Counted from the stretch's first letter, positions 37,013 through 47,056 are shown. The stretch is DNA of 64,000 bases from Halobellus limi (GCF_004799685.1 NZ_CP031313.1:62001-126000), one strand, 5' to 3'. Made by a program: numbers and translations. Notes: generated by a model not told the origin, from the letters alone.

Positions 37013-37519
37013 ATGAGTATCGTGAGCGAGTTTCAGCATTCGCTATCAGAAGCCGATGCTGACTCCGTCGTAACCACACCACAGTCTTTCGAGTCGACGC
37101 TTTCCCAAGTCGTAGATACCCCTGCTGTGGGAGCATTGCTCCCTTTCGACTCGGTTTCGTTAGCCCGAACGGAAGTCGCGACGGATCCCACGCCATCCCA
37201 GCTCGAGGGCGCGGTGACGGGCGTCACCGGCTCCCGGCTCGGTATCGCCACTCTTGGGACAGTTGCCGTCGAGTCACGGACTGCAGGTGACGAGTACGTT
37301 TCGCTGTATCCGGAGAAACACGTCGTCGTGATCAAGGCGACGGATCTCAAACCGGATCTCACTGCGGCCTTCGAGTGGCTCGAAGCGGAATTCGAAGCGC
37401 AGCACCGTTCGTTCGTCTTCGCTACCGGGCCGAGTGCGACGGCCGATATGGGGGCGCTCGTTCGGGGCGTCCACGGTCCGCGGGACGTCTGCGTTATTAT
37501 CCTCAGTGACGATGAGTAA
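37013..37519 (+). CDS. lutC: LutC-type LUD-domain protein (lactate utilisation)
   Basis: A 168-residue LUD-domain protein with LGIATLGTVAVESRTAGDEY, a Lys in EKHVVVIKATDL and GPSATADMGALVRGVHGP, typical of the LutC/YkgG family. Such proteins are one subunit of the LutABC complex that oxidises L-lactate to pyruvate with iron-sulfur clusters. A TATA-like CTTTATGT lies 28 bp upstream of the ATG at 37013. Its stop overlaps the start of the next gene (ATGAGTAA, 37512-37519), so translation is coupled and the two form one operon. Confidence 0.88.
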   Translation: MSIVSEFQHSLSEADADSVVTTPQSFESTLSQVVDTPAVGALLPFDSVSLARTEVATDPTPSQLEGAVTGVTGSRLGIATLGTVAVESRTAGDEYVSLYPEKHVVVIKATDLKPDLTAAFEWLEAEFEAQHRSFVFATGPSATADMGALVRGVHGPRDVCVIILSDDE

Positions 37520-39737
37520 CGATTCGTCACCGCTCGACGCGGAGCGGATCAAGCGACTCCTGAAGACGGAAAGCGAGGAGATAAACAAGCACACGCGTCA
37601 CTTCAACGCGGAGCGGTATCGGGCAATCGAGGAAACTGGTTCGGAGACGTACGAGCTGTATCGCACAGAAGCTCGCGAAATCAAGGAAGACGCGATCGAA
37701 CGACTCCCGGACCTGATCGAGCAGGTGAGTCGAGCCGTCCGAGACAACGGTGGATCGGTGTACGTCGCCGACGACGCCGACGACGCGAACGATTACGTCA
37801 CTGACGTGGTCGCGGACGAGCACGCGGACACGATCGTGAAATCCAAATCGATGACCACCGAGGAGATCGACCTGAACGACGCACTCGAAGCGTGTGGCGT
37901 CGACGTCTGGGAAACCGACCTCGGTGAGTTCGTCGTTCAGGTCGCCGATGAGGCACCGTCCCACATCGTTGGACCGTCGTTACACCGCTCCCGAGAGGAT
38001 ATCACGGAACTGTTCGAACGGGAGTTCGATACCGACGAGGCGCTGGACTCTGCGGAAAACTTGACTGCATTCGCTCGAGAGTATCTCGGTGAGCGCATCG
38101 ACGAGGCCGACATCGGAATCACGGGAGCGAACTTCGTGATAGCGGAAAGCGGGAGCATCGTACTGGTCACCAACGAGGGAAACGCCCGAAAGTGTGCGTC
38201 GATCCCGGACACGCACGTGGCGGTCGCGGGTGTCGAAAAGATCATTCCCGGTATCAGCGAACTTCGCCCGTTCGCGGAGCTCCTTTCCCGCGCTTCGACG
38301 GGGCAAGACATCACGCAGTACCTCTCGATACTGACGCCGCCAGTCGACACACCCCCGATCGATTTCGAAGCTCGAGGTGCTATCAACGGGGGGAATATCG
38401 AGGCATCCCGCGATTTCCATCTCGTGCTCATCGATAACGGCCGTCGACAGATGCGCCGAGATGACGACCTCCGGGAGACACTGTACTGCATCCGATGCGG
38501 AGCATGTGCGAACTCCTGTTCGAACTTTCAGAGTGTCGGTGGTCACGCGTTCGGCGGCGAAACCTACACGGGTGGTATCGCCACCGGATGGGAAGCGGGA
38601 GTCGAGGGATTGGACACCGCCGGGGAGTTCAACGACCTCTGTACGGGCTGTTCACGCTGCGTGAATGCCTGTCCGGTAAAAATCGACATCCCGTGGATTA
38701 ACACGGTCGTGAAGGATCGAATTAACCGGGGGAACGATCCAGGGTTCGAGGATCTGCTCGTCGAAGGACTCAGTCCCGACGGCGAAGGCGGGGGAGTACC
38801 ACTCCGAAAGCGCTTGTTCGGTAACTTCGAGGCGATGGCAAAGCTGGGAAGCGCGACGGCCCCCGTATCGAATGCCGTGGTCACGTCGTTTCCCGTCCGG
38901 TGGGCGATGGAACTCGTGCTCGGAATCGACACGCGTCGCAATCTACCGTCCTTTGAGCGTGAGACGCTTCGCAAATGGGCGAGTAAACGACGATTACAGG
39001 CACAGACTGAAGAACCACTGCGTCGTGTCGCGTTGTATCCCGACGTATATACGAATTATGTGGACGTCGAGCGTGGCAAGGCAGCCGTCCGTGTCTTGGA
39101 GTCTCTCGGTTGTTCGGTCGAAGTACCTGAAGTCCTGGGGTCGGGTCGAGCACCGCTCTCACAGGGGATGATTTCGACAGCGACTGAGAAAGCTGAACAG
39201 GTCACGGATGCCCTTCTCCCGTACGTGGAAGAGGGATACGACGTGGTCGTGATCGAACCGAGCGATGTCGCGATGTTCCGTCGGGAGTATCAGAAGCTAC
39301 TCCCGCCCGATCAACATAAGCCCCTCGCAGATGGCTCATACGAGGTGATGGAGTACGTCTATGGGTTGCTCGAAAACGGGGCGAAAGCCGAAACTCTGAC
39401 CTCGGGATACGGAAGCGAAGTCGCGTATCACAGCCACTGTCAGCAACGAACTCTCGGGTTAGCGACGTATACCGAGACAGTGCTGGACCTGTTGGATTAC
39501 GATGTAATGACCTCTGATGTGGAGTGCTGCGGGATGGCCGGGAGCTTCGGATACAAGACCGAATACTACGATCTGAGTGTGGACGTCGGTGAAAGGCTCG
39601 CTGAACAGTTCCGATCAGATGCGACTGATCGGCCCGTCGTCGCTAGCGGTATCTCTTGCGTTGATCAACTCGATACACTCCTCGCAGACAAACCGAGACA
39701 TCCAGTCGAACTACTCGATCCGGCACAAAAGAACTGA
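37512..39737 (+). CDS. LutB-LutA fusion: iron-sulfur lactate-oxidation protein
   Basis: A 741-residue fusion. Residues 1-about 310 are the LUD domain of LutB (TGANFVIAESGSIVLVTNEG). Two 4Fe-4S clusters follow: CIRCGACANSC near 324 and CTGCSRCVNACP near 376. From about 510 on it is LutA-like, with CCG-type motifs SHCQQRTLG near 640 and ECCGMAGSFGYK near 671. LutA and LutB are separate in Bacillus; fusion is found in some archaea and bacteria (LldEF-like). The start ATG 37512 overlaps the lutC stop. It should oxidise L-lactate, or a related 2-hydroxyacid, feeding electrons to the quinone pool or ferredoxin. No lactate permease is intact nearby. Confidence 0.9.
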   Translation: MSNDSSPLDAERIKRLLKTESEEINKHTRHFNAERYRAIEETGSETYELYRTEAREIKEDAIERLPDLIEQVSRAVRDNGGSVYVADDADDANDYVTDVVADEHADTIVKSKSMTTEEIDLNDALEACGVDVWETDLGEFVVQVADEAPSHIVGPSLHRSREDITELFEREFDTDEALDSAENLTAFAREYLGERIDEADIGITGANFVIAESGSIVLVTNEGNARKCASIPDTHVAVAGVEKIIPGISELRPFAELLSRASTGQDITQYLSILTPPVDTPPIDFEARGAINGGNIEASRDFHLVLIDNGRRQMRRDDDLRETLYCIRCGACANSCSNFQSVGGHAFGGETYTGGIATGWEAGVEGLDTAGEFNDLCTGCSRCVNACPVKIDIPWINTVVKDRINRGNDPGFEDLLVEGLSPDGEGGGVPLRKRLFGNFEAMAKLGSATAPVSNAVVTSFPVRWAMELVLGIDTRRNLPSFERETLRKWASKRRLQAQTEEPLRRVALYPDVYTNYVDVERGKAAVRVLESLGCSVEVPEVLGSGRAPLSQGMISTATEKAEQVTDALLPYVEEGYDVVVIEPSDVAMFRREYQKLLPPDQHKPLADGSYEVMEYVYGLLENGAKAETLTSGYGSEVAYHSHCQQRTLGLATYTETVLDLLDYDVMTSDVECCGMAGSFGYKTEYYDLSVDVGERLAEQFRSDATDRPVVASGISCVDQLDTLLADKPRHPVELLDPAQKN

Positions 39738-40319
39738 CACCCACCGGCTATCCTGTAGGTACGACGAACCTCTGATCACCCACGGTTCTAGCCTGAATGA
39801 TTACTTTTCGCCGTTCATTTTGATATCCCCTCTTGTTCGACTTATCACCCAAAAAGTATCAATATATTTCTAGTACTTGGAAGGATTTCGAATTACATTC
39901 GACAATACCGGATTGCAATACTGTTCTTTCGTATAGCCAATTCTCGTTTTGAGAGCCGTTTTCAGATGTTTTTGCCCAATTATACCATTTCCCACACAGA
40001 GGGGTCGATTATCACGTGTGCATCAGTTAGAATATCCCGCAGTCGACAGTGTCGTAAAATATACGTTCCAGATGGATACCGAGAATTCGACGGACCCGTC
40101 AAGCACGAGTGACACGCTTCCGGAACGACCCGGTCTCGTCTCTCTCGGTCTGGCTCTGGGCGTTCACTCGGGAAGCGATCGTCAAGGAGACAACTTCGAC
40201 GCCAGTGAGTTGATTGGAAAGCTACCAGGTGGAATACCGGATCAGCATCCCAACCGCTGTCCCGCCGAGGATGCCGAGGTTGCTACCGGGACTGCCGATC
40301 AGAGCCTCTCTACCGGGGA
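39738..40319. other. Spacer with possible transporter-tail relic
   Basis: After the Lut operon there is AT-rich DNA (39780-40010), then a stretch (40080-40319) whose minus-strand frame contains GSPGSNLGILGGTAVGMLIR followed by YSTW and a stop. The Gly-rich helix resembles a membrane-transporter end, perhaps of the sodium symporter type, but the fit is weak. A lactate transporter would make sense beside lut genes; this is speculation. Confidence 0.3.
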
Positions 40320-40998
40320 GGTATTGTTTCGATTAGCTGATTGAAGCAGACGGAAAACGCGTGCAATCACGTTTCTGCAGTGTTTGGATCAACGTGTCTG
40401 AAGTGGTTCGCGAACGGGTTTGTTCGGTGTTTCAATTCTTTGAAGACACGTTCGACGGCATTCCGATTCCCGTGGGTGACGTATTGGGATCGGAGCAAGT
40501 GGCGGTGGCAGACCGCCTGCGGCCACGCGGACCATCGACCAGAAAGGTCGCGGCGAAGACGAGATGTTTCTCTTGGAATTCTGTGAGGAACGTCTCGGTA
40601 CAGCAGTCGTTCTGGTCGGGAAAGGTCGCACGTGCAGCACGCGATTCGTGTCGGGGCCAACCGCAGCAAACAGCCAGTAGCGCTGATCAGTAACTCGAAT
40701 TACAGTCTCATCAACCGCGACGTCATTCGGGTTCTCGCCCTCTGTGAGCTGTAGCTCGGGTTTCTGGGTAGGTGACACCGGTTGACACCCAAGCTTTCGC
40801 GGACTGGGACGGTATCCGCCAGCCATAACCCCGCCAAATGCAGTTGGATACCCAGCTTCATCGCAGGCTCGGGTGTCGCCTCTCGCTCCACAAAATCCAA
40901 CTCTGGCCAGTCGCTACATTCGGTGAGGCGGCGGATTTCCGGCATAGGCACCAAGAAACTACGGCCACCTCACTTTTCGACCTAATCTGAACAGTGCC
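40320..40998 (-). mobile_element. IS6-type insertion sequence, copy G (disabled)
   Basis: About 679 bp with ends GGTATTGTTTCGATTA and TAATCTGAACAGTGCC. The minus-strand transposase starts near 40945 (PEIRRLTECSDWPELDF). Frame changes fall after LAGLWLADTVPV and again near FLTELREEHL; the HTH region is shortened. It is about 17 bp shorter than other copies, with the loss around 40750-40800. It ends 49 bp before the dehydratase gene at 41047. Confidence 0.88.
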
Positions 40999-41046
40999 CC
41001 GGAGACAACACCGAATTTTATGTGTAGTAGGGTGAACACCTGCGGT

Positions 41047-42219
41047 ATGGGTCCGACAATCACACGTATCGAGATCACAGAGTTCGAGTACCCCCTTGAG
41101 GACATCGGCACCGATGGGAACGGCTTCAACCTCGTTTACGAGCCTGGGTCTACCCTAGAGAGCTCGCAACTGGCACTCAGGGTTCACACTGACAGCGGCG
41201 TCACCGGGGAGTACGTACTGGTGACGTCGACGTCGCCGGACCAGATCGAGACGTTCGCGAACTACCTGATCGGGCGGGACGCCTTCCGGCGTGAGCGCCA
41301 CTGGAGCGAAATAAAGCGCGGCCTCCGGAAGTACGACCGTATGGGAATCGGTCCGCTCGACATCGCGCTGTGGGACATCGCTGGAAAGGTTTACGATGCG
41401 CCGATTCACGAACTGCTGGGGACCTACCGCGAGCGGCTGCCGGCCTACGCCTCGACGTTCCACGCCGACGACGCAGGCGGCCTCGACTCTCCAGAGGCCT
41501 ACGCGGATTTCGCCGAGCAGTGCCAGGAACTCGGATACGGCGGCTTCAAGATCCACGGTTGGGGAGGGAGCGACGCTAACCGCTCGGTCGAGAAAGAGAT
41601 CGCAACGATCCACGCCGTCGGCGAGCGGGTCGGCGACACGATGGATCTGATGGTCGACCCTGCTTGCGAGCTGGAGACGTTCGCCGACGCACTGAAGGTG
41701 GGACGGGCCTGTGACGGAGAGGCGTTCTTCTGGTATGAGGACCCGTTTCGGGACGCCGGTATTTCCCAGCACGCCCATCGAAAACTCCGTCAGAAGATCG
41801 ATACGCCGATTCTCCAGACCGAGCACGTACGGGGGCTAGAGACCCACACCGACTTCGTCGCCAACGAGGCAACCGACTTCGTCCGCGCCGACCCCGAGTA
41901 CGACGCCGGAATCACAGGAGCGATGAAGGTCGCTCACGCTGCCGAGAGCTTCGGGCTCGACGTGGAGTATCACGCCCCTGGCCCAGCTCACCGCCACTGT
42001 ATGGCCGCCACGCGCAACTCCAACTACTACGAGATGGCGCTGGTCCACCCCGAGGTGGAGCTGCCCGCGCCACCGGCGTACGAAGGCGACTACACCGACG
42101 CTCTGGATGCTGTCAACGCCGACGGCACCGTATCGGTTCCCGATGGGCCAGGCCTCGGAGTCAACTACGACTGGGACTACATCGAGTCTAACGCGATTGA
42201 GACGGTGGTTTACGGGTAG
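41047..42219 (+). CDS. Enolase-superfamily sugar-acid dehydratase (second, divergent)
   Basis: A 390-residue enolase-superfamily enzyme. The capping domain ends near 130; the barrel holds FKIHGWGG (Lys168, His170), metal ligands Asp204 in LMVDPA, Glu231 in WYEDPF and Glu259 in QTEHVRG, and His309 in YHAPGPAH. The Lys-x-His pair and a second His cluster at 315-317 differ from the DgoD-like gene at 11922, placing it in another subgroup. It probably dehydrates an aldonate or pentonate to a 2-keto-3-deoxy acid, the step before the FAH-type dehydratase at 57249. The ATG at 41047 was chosen over a GTG/ATG in the IS6 border. It lies alone upstream of the TRAP block (convergent). Confidence 0.85.
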   Translation: MGPTITRIEITEFEYPLEDIGTDGNGFNLVYEPGSTLESSQLALRVHTDSGVTGEYVLVTSTSPDQIETFANYLIGRDAFRRERHWSEIKRGLRKYDRMGIGPLDIALWDIAGKVYDAPIHELLGTYRERLPAYASTFHADDAGGLDSPEAYADFAEQCQELGYGGFKIHGWGGSDANRSVEKEIATIHAVGERVGDTMDLMVDPACELETFADALKVGRACDGEAFFWYEDPFRDAGISQHAHRKLRQKIDTPILQTEHVRGLETHTDFVANEATDFVRADPEYDAGITGAMKVAHAAESFGLDVEYHAPGPAHRHCMAATRNSNYYEMALVHPEVELPAPPAYEGDYTDALDAVNADGTVSVPDGPGLGVNYDWDYIESNAIETVVYG

Positions 42220-42444
42220 TGCCGTATCTTAGCGCCGAGGGAGAACACTGGCCCGGTTCCGGGACTGGCACCGTTCGGAGTGGGTAATCGGAGTATACGA
42301 CAAACGGTCGCAACTACGTTCTAATTCGATCGATCGAGTGGCAATTTCCACCGGAGTGTACTACCTGTCTCCGGCACAGACCTGGTGGTCGCCGTCCTCC
42401 CACGGGGGTCGATAAGTGAAAGTTCAGAAACACCGAGAAAGCAG

Positions 42445-43746
42445 TTATGCCATCAGTTGACGCGGGATGTAGGTGACAATCTCCGGGAAGAAGATACTGA
42501 GTAACAGGACTACGATAATCGGCACGTAATACGGGAGAACACCCCTCATCACTTCGTTGAGGCTGGCATCCGTGACTTTCTCCAAGACGAACAGGATGAT
42601 TCCGAACGGCGGCGTCAAGAGGCCGAGGAGTAACGCGAGTAACATCACGACCCCGAAGTGGATCGGATCGATGTTCACGATAGTCACCAACGGCATTATA
42701 ATCGGCACTAGCACGGTCATCGCTGCGATGGTGTCCATAAACGTTCCCACGACCAGGAAAAGGACCGTGAGCGAGAGCAGTAGTATCGTGGGATCCGTAG
42801 AAACGCCCGAGAACCCATCGACGAGTAGCTGTGGGAGTTGTAGTTGGAGAGCGGCTAATCCGTAGAGTGACGCGACGGCGATGATAAACGTCAGCGAGAC
42901 CGTCTCGATCATACTGTCTCTCATTTCTTCATACAGTATATCGAGCGTCAACTCGCCGTAAACGAAGTAGCCAATAACGCCGATATAGACGACAGCGATG
43001 GCTCCCGCTTCGGTCGCAGTGAACTGCCCGCTGAGGAGTCCGCCGATGATCAATATCGGTGTGAGTATGGCGAATATCGCTCGCTTGAACGTCCGCCAGA
43101 CTTCGGAGACCTCGAACTCGTAGTCGGGCTCGAATCCGTGGTAATAACTGAGCGCCACGACGAATATCATTAGTGAGAGACCCATAATGATTCCCGGAAG
43201 GAAGCCTCCGAGGAACAGTTTGCCGATAGATTCCTCTGCGAGGACCCCGTAAATGATGATAGCGACACTCGGGGGGATCAGTGGGCCGATCAACGCGGAC
43301 GAACCGGTGATTCCGAGGGCCGTTTTTTTATCGTACCCGTAATCCCGCATCGCCGCATACTCAATACGACCGAGGCCGGCAGCGTCAGCGGTCGCCATTC
43401 CCGACATCCCGGCGAAGAGCATACTCGCCACGATGTTCACGTGGGCAATTCCACCCCGGTAGTGGCCCACAATTGATCCGGCGAAGTCAAAGATTCGCTT
43501 GGTCATCCCGACTCTATTCATCAGCCTTCCAAGGAATACGTAAAACGGCACAGCCAACAGGGGATAACTGTTTACCCCGAAGAACAGCTGGTTACTGATT
43601 AGAGTGAAATTGATATCCTGGCCGAAAGGCAAAATCCACATAATAATCACACTCGATCCCATCGCGATAGCGACGGGAACGCCGATCGCATACAGAGCAA
43701 GGAGGCTACCGAGGAATAGGCCTCCGACGATTAGTAGTTCAGACAT
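42445..43746 (-). CDS. TRAP transporter large permease (DctM-like)
   Basis: A 433-residue membrane protein with about twelve hydrophobic segments and DctM motifs such as FAGMSGMATADAAGLG, SSALIGPLIPPSVAIIIYG and ATEAGAIAVVY. It forms the sodium-driven channel of a tripartite ATP-independent periplasmic (TRAP) transporter, normally for carboxylates or sugar acids. Its start overlaps the small-permease stop by 8 bp (43739-43746), so the two are translationally coupled. With the small permease and binding protein it makes a complete system, the only complete solute importer in the window. Confidence 0.92.
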   Translation of the reverse strand: MSELLIVGGLFLGSLLALYAIGVPVAIAMGSSVIIMWILPFGQDINFTLISNQLFFGVNSYPLLAVPFYVFLGRLMNRVGMTKRIFDFAGSIVGHYRGGIAHVNIVASMLFAGMSGMATADAAGLGRIEYAAMRDYGYDKKTALGITGSSALIGPLIPPSVAIIIYGVLAEESIGKLFLGGFLPGIIMGLSLMIFVVALSYYHGFEPDYEFEVSEVWRTFKRAIFAILTPILIIGGLLSGQFTATEAGAIAVVYIGVIGYFVYGELTLDILYEEMRDSMIETVSLTFIIAVASLYGLAALQLQLPQLLVDGFSGVSTDPTILLLSLTVLFLVVGTFMDTIAAMTVLVPIIMPLVTIVNIDPIHFGVVMLLALLLGLLTPPFGIILFVLEKVTDASLNEVMRGVLPYYVPIIVVLLLSIFFPEIVTYIPRQLMA

Positions 43747-44296
43747 CTTCTATTCCCTCCTGCTGTGAATCGGGTTTTGTGTCTTTGTTTTGCATTTGAA
43801 CAATCGTATCATAAATGTGTTGCAGTTCGTAAATAAGCATACCGAGCAAGCCAACACCGATTCCAAGATAAATGTAGCCAGAGGTAATTCCCGACACCGC
43901 ACCAACTGAGGTATTCCAGTTTCCGCTTGTGCTCAGCATAGTCCCATAGACGGCGATAGTTAGAAAAGCAATCACTATGAGGTCTGATATGATATTGAGC
44001 CCGATACGGAGTCGGGGGTAGAACTTACCAACCCAATCGAGGACGAGGTCGATAGAGATGTGTTCTCGATTACGTGTTGCGACAGCACCCCCAATATACG
44101 TCATAATAATCAGAGTGAACCTTGCAACAGGCACGGTCCAATTGGCGTCGATAAACCCTAAGAAGGGGATCTGCCTCACCAGCACCTGAACCGTGGTCAA
44201 CAGCAGAGTCAGTCCGAAAAGCGCGACAGCGGTATATAAGAATACCCTGTCTAAAACATTTTCCTTTTTAATACTTAAAGACTGGTCTGCTTCCAT
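43739..44296 (-). CDS. TRAP transporter small permease (DctQ-like)
   Basis: A 185-residue protein with four hydrophobic helices, and the DctQ-like motif NREHISIDLVLDWVG. It links the binding protein to the large permease. The C-terminal tail is charged (KDTKPDSQQEG). It begins 25 bp after the binding-protein gene and overlaps the large permease, so all three form one operon transcribed from about 45510. Confidence 0.9.
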   Translation of the reverse strand: MEADQSLSIKKENVLDRVFLYTAVALFGLTLLLTTVQVLVRQIPFLGFIDANWTVPVARFTLIIMTYIGGAVATRNREHISIDLVLDWVGKFYPRLRIGLNIISDLIVIAFLTIAVYGTMLSTSGNWNTSVGAVSGITSGYIYLGIGVGLLGMLIYELQHIYDTIVQMQNKDTKPDSQQEGIEDV

Positions 44297-44321
44297 AGGT
44301 TCTTGACCGGATGATTAATAT

Positions 44322-45485
44322 TTAAACATTACGGATATCTTCCCACGTATGCGCCCACTCACTATCGAAGAGGTTCTGGATAGCTGGTTCAGCAGCATCT
44401 GCGAATGACTGCCGGTCGGCGTCCTGATTGATCGTGATTCCGTGCTCGCTCTCGAACGTGTCGATATGGCCTTGTTCTTGTTCCTGCGCCATTTCAGAGG
44501 CGTGATCTGTTGCCTCATCTCCTGCTTTTTGGACGATGTCTTGGTAAGTCTCGTCTAGTCCCTGGTAGAACTCTTCATTGAGATATATATTCCCAGTCGT
44601 GATTTGGTGACTCGTAATATTCAGGATATCGAAGACTTCGAATAGTCGGGCAGAGTTGAGGGCACCAGGCGGTGCTTCGATAGAGTCGACTGTTCCAGTT
44701 TGCATCGCACTGTATACCTCCGTCCATGCGATCGCAGAGGTGTCGAAGCCGATCTCGGAGAAGATTTGGACCCACGGAGGAATTTCGGACACCCGAAGGG
44801 AAAGTCCTTCAACGTCCGCAGCGGAAGCCACTGCGCCGGTTCCCTCTTTCGTACAGAGATGGCGTGCACCCCGGTATACCATATTCCCAACGGGACGCTG
44901 GTTCCCGTTCTCGATGATCTGATCGTACCCATCCGACATCAAGTCGCTATCGTGGAGGCGCAGAATGTGGTCGAAGCCTCCCATCACGAATGGGTTCGCG
45001 AAAAAGAAGTACTTCGGCGCGTATTGAAGGAACGGGAACGTACCTTGGCTGTGTGCTTCCACGCCCCCCTCTGCGACGAGTTCACTGATTTCGTCCTCGG
45101 CTCCGTACGCACCGCCGGGTGAGATACTGACAGTGAAATTACCGTCGGATTCCTCCTCGACTATCTCTTTAAAACGAGTCGCGGCACCGGCGACGAGTAC
45201 GTGGTTTTCGGCGAAGGTACTCGCAATCTCCATACTCACTTCGTCTAGTTCCCCACCGCCGCTACTCCCAGTGGTACCACCGTCATTACCTCCGCTGTCT
45301 CCGTCACCACCCGAACTATCTCCATCGCCAGAGCCACCGCCGTCTCCGTCTCCTCCGCCGCCGGAACAACCGGCGAGTCCCCCAGCGAGAATACTGGTAC
45401 CAAGTGCTTTCAGATAGGGACGCCGTGATAACTTTCGATTGACGCTGTCCGGACTCGAGCTACTTTGGCTGATATCACCTGTCAT
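44322..45485 (-). CDS. TRAP transporter solute-binding lipoprotein (DctP-like)
   Basis: A 387-residue binding protein. The N-terminus has twin arginines (SRRPYLKALG, 20-29) and the lipobox LAGC with Cys40, followed by a Gly/Asp/Ser-rich linker of about 40 residues, as in Tat-exported haloarchaeal lipoproteins. The DctP domain contains FRVSEIPPWVQIFSEIGFDT-like core (LRVSEIPPWVQIFSEIG), AWTEVYSAMQTGTVDSIEAP and a helical C-terminus. It is anchored outside the membrane and delivers the ligand to the permease. The ligand is probably a sugar acid or short carboxylate, judged from neighbouring genes. AT-rich promoter DNA with AATATATCTTTTGG lies just upstream (about 45515-45530). Confidence 0.92.
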   Translation of the reverse strand: MTGDISQSSSSPDSVNRKLSRRPYLKALGTSILAGGLAGCSGGGGDGDGGGSGDGDSSGGDGDSGGNDGGTTGSSGGGELDEVSMEIASTFAENHVLVAGAATRFKEIVEEESDGNFTVSISPGGAYGAEDEISELVAEGGVEAHSQGTFPFLQYAPKYFFFANPFVMGGFDHILRLHDSDLMSDGYDQIIENGNQRPVGNMVYRGARHLCTKEGTGAVASAADVEGLSLRVSEIPPWVQIFSEIGFDTSAIAWTEVYSAMQTGTVDSIEAPPGALNSARLFEVFDILNITSHQITTGNIYLNEEFYQGLDETYQDIVQKAGDEATDHASEMAQEQEQGHIDTFESEHGITINQDADRQSFADAAEPAIQNLFDSEWAHTWEDIRNV

Positions 45486-45718
45486 ACCTACGGCTTCGGA
45501 TATGATTACCCACCAAATATATCTTTTGGTGCAGAATTCATTGGGGGGATTGTACTGGCGCTCGTGCTACTTACATATCTGAACACTCTTGATAGGGCTA
45601 ATTAAGTGCACAGCGGCCAGAAAACTACTTTTGAGGGTCCGATTCCCCCCCAATGCAAAATGGGTTTTCACGGGTCGCTTCAGAATGCTGTCCATCTCTG
45701 AAAATATGGGTACGGTTA

Positions 45719-45729
45719 GTATTATAATA
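45719..45729 (+). promoter_or_regulatory. TATA box of the enoyl-CoA hydratase gene
   Basis: GTATTATAATAG region centred about 26 bp before the ATG at 45751, giving an essentially leaderless transcript. Confidence 0.55.
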
Positions 45730-45750
45730 GTCTACTGAAAACATCTATCT

Positions 45751-46527
45751 ATGAGCTCGCCAGTTCATGTCGAATGGGACGAAAATGTAGGAGTCATCAC
45801 TATCGATCGCCCAGATCAACTTAACGCGCTCACGACAGAGGTCAACAATCTCATCTTTGACCACCTAACGCAGTTAGAAGAAGTCGGTGTGACGGCCATA
45901 ATTCTTGAGACAACCGGAGACCGTGCATTCGTAGCCGGGGCCGATCTCAAGGAGATACACGGAATGCCGGACCGGGAGTTCGAGGCCTATCAAAAGAACG
46001 CGCGGAAGACGAACGATTACATTCGAGAGCATCCAGCTCTCGTCGTAGCAGCAGTCGACGGGCTCGCTTACGGAGGCGGTTGTGAACTTGCGTTGGTTTC
46101 TGACGTGGTTGTCGCCGATGAAAGCGCTGAATTTGCGGTTCCAGAAGTGAAGCTCGGACTCGTGCCGGGCGGCGGAGCAACTCAGCGCCTGCCTGATGTT
46201 GTCGGTCCGAAGAAGGCCAAAGAGATGTTGACTACCGGTAAGCCGATTTCAGCAACCGAAGCAAAAGAGTGTGGCTTCGTGACACGTTTGGTAGAAACCG
46301 GAAGTGCAAATGAAGCGGCCCAAGACCTTGCTACCGAGGTAACGAAGAATGCTCCATTAGCGGTGCAAGAGGCGAAACGACTCGTCAATTCGTCACGTAA
46401 CACCCCTATGGAAACCGGGCTCTCTTACGAGCAGGAAGTGACGTTCACTCTCTATAATACTGAGGACACACAGGAAGGGATTGACGCATTCATCAACGAC
46501 CGTGAGCCCTCTTTCGAAGGGAGATAA
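45751..46527 (+). CDS. Enoyl-CoA hydratase/isomerase (crotonase family)
   Basis: A 258-residue crotonase. The oxyanion-hole region FVAGADLKEI is near 60-69, the second in YGGGCELALVSD, and both catalytic glutamates of enoyl-CoA hydratase are present: Glu112 and Glu132 (PEVKLGLVPGGGATQRL). It should hydrate 2-enoyl-CoA esters or carry out a related reaction in the cytoplasm. It is divergent from the TRAP operon, with a TATA box 26 bp upstream, and convergent with the MaoC gene 55 bp downstream. Its partner CoA enzymes are the CoA-transferase at 47147 and MaoC proteins. Confidence 0.92.
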   Translation: MSSPVHVEWDENVGVITIDRPDQLNALTTEVNNLIFDHLTQLEEVGVTAIILETTGDRAFVAGADLKEIHGMPDREFEAYQKNARKTNDYIREHPALVVAAVDGLAYGGGCELALVSDVVVADESAEFAVPEVKLGLVPGGGATQRLPDVVGPKKAKEMLTTGKPISATEAKECGFVTRLVETGSANEAAQDLATEVTKNAPLAVQEAKRLVNSSRNTPMETGLSYEQEVTFTLYNTEDTQEGIDAFINDREPSFEGR

Positions 46528-46582
46528 GAGACCAAGGCAATAGAGAGTTTGTTATTCAACCGATCAGTCGGGTATCACTCGC

Positions 46583-47056
46583 TCACTGATCGGGGTTTTC
46601 GGATCGCCGCTCGACGAGGGTCGTGTGTTCTCCCACATAGAGGGTTTCCCCATCTTGGTTCGTTGCCTCGTAAGCATAGACGACTTTTCCGTAGTCGTCG
46701 TTGTATATGTCCCGTTCGACGATTTCCCGGCTTACGGTCAGGGTATCTCCGATCATAGTCGGCGTTGGGAACCGGATTCCGTCGTGACCGTACGTGAACG
46801 ACTTCGGATTCATATCGGCGATCGTCGCTTCCGCTATCGCAAATATAAGCGCTCCGTGAGCGATACGGCCGCCGAACTGCGAGTCTTCCATCCGAGTCTT
46901 ACTCATATGATACGGGTGGAAGTCACCCGAAACACCGGCGAAGTTCACGATATCGGCCTCCGTGATCGTCCTGGCCTGTTCAACGGTGTACTGCTCTCCG
47001 TCTTCGATCTCCTCGAAGTATCGATTCGTGTCCTTTGCGGGTGCCTGAGTCGACAT
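46583..47056 (-). CDS. MaoC-like hot-dog dehydratase
   Basis: A 157-residue hot-dog protein. The hydratase signature SGDFHPYH (Asp45, His50) is intact, unlike its close paralogue at 36086-36541. The N-terminus TQAPAKDTNRYFEEIEDGEQ matches that paralogue. Start ATG 47054-47056 was chosen over a codon nine residues upstream. It is divergent from the CoA-transferase gene with a 90 bp gap, and may share control with it. It probably hydrates an enoyl-CoA intermediate. Confidence 0.9.
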   Translation of the reverse strand: MSTQAPAKDTNRYFEEIEDGEQYTVEQARTITEADIVNFAGVSGDFHPYHMSKTRMEDSQFGGRIAHGALIFAIAEATIADMNPKSFTYGHDGIRFPTPTMIGDTLTVSREIVERDIYNDDYGKVVYAYEATNQDGETLYVGEHTTLVERRSENPDQ

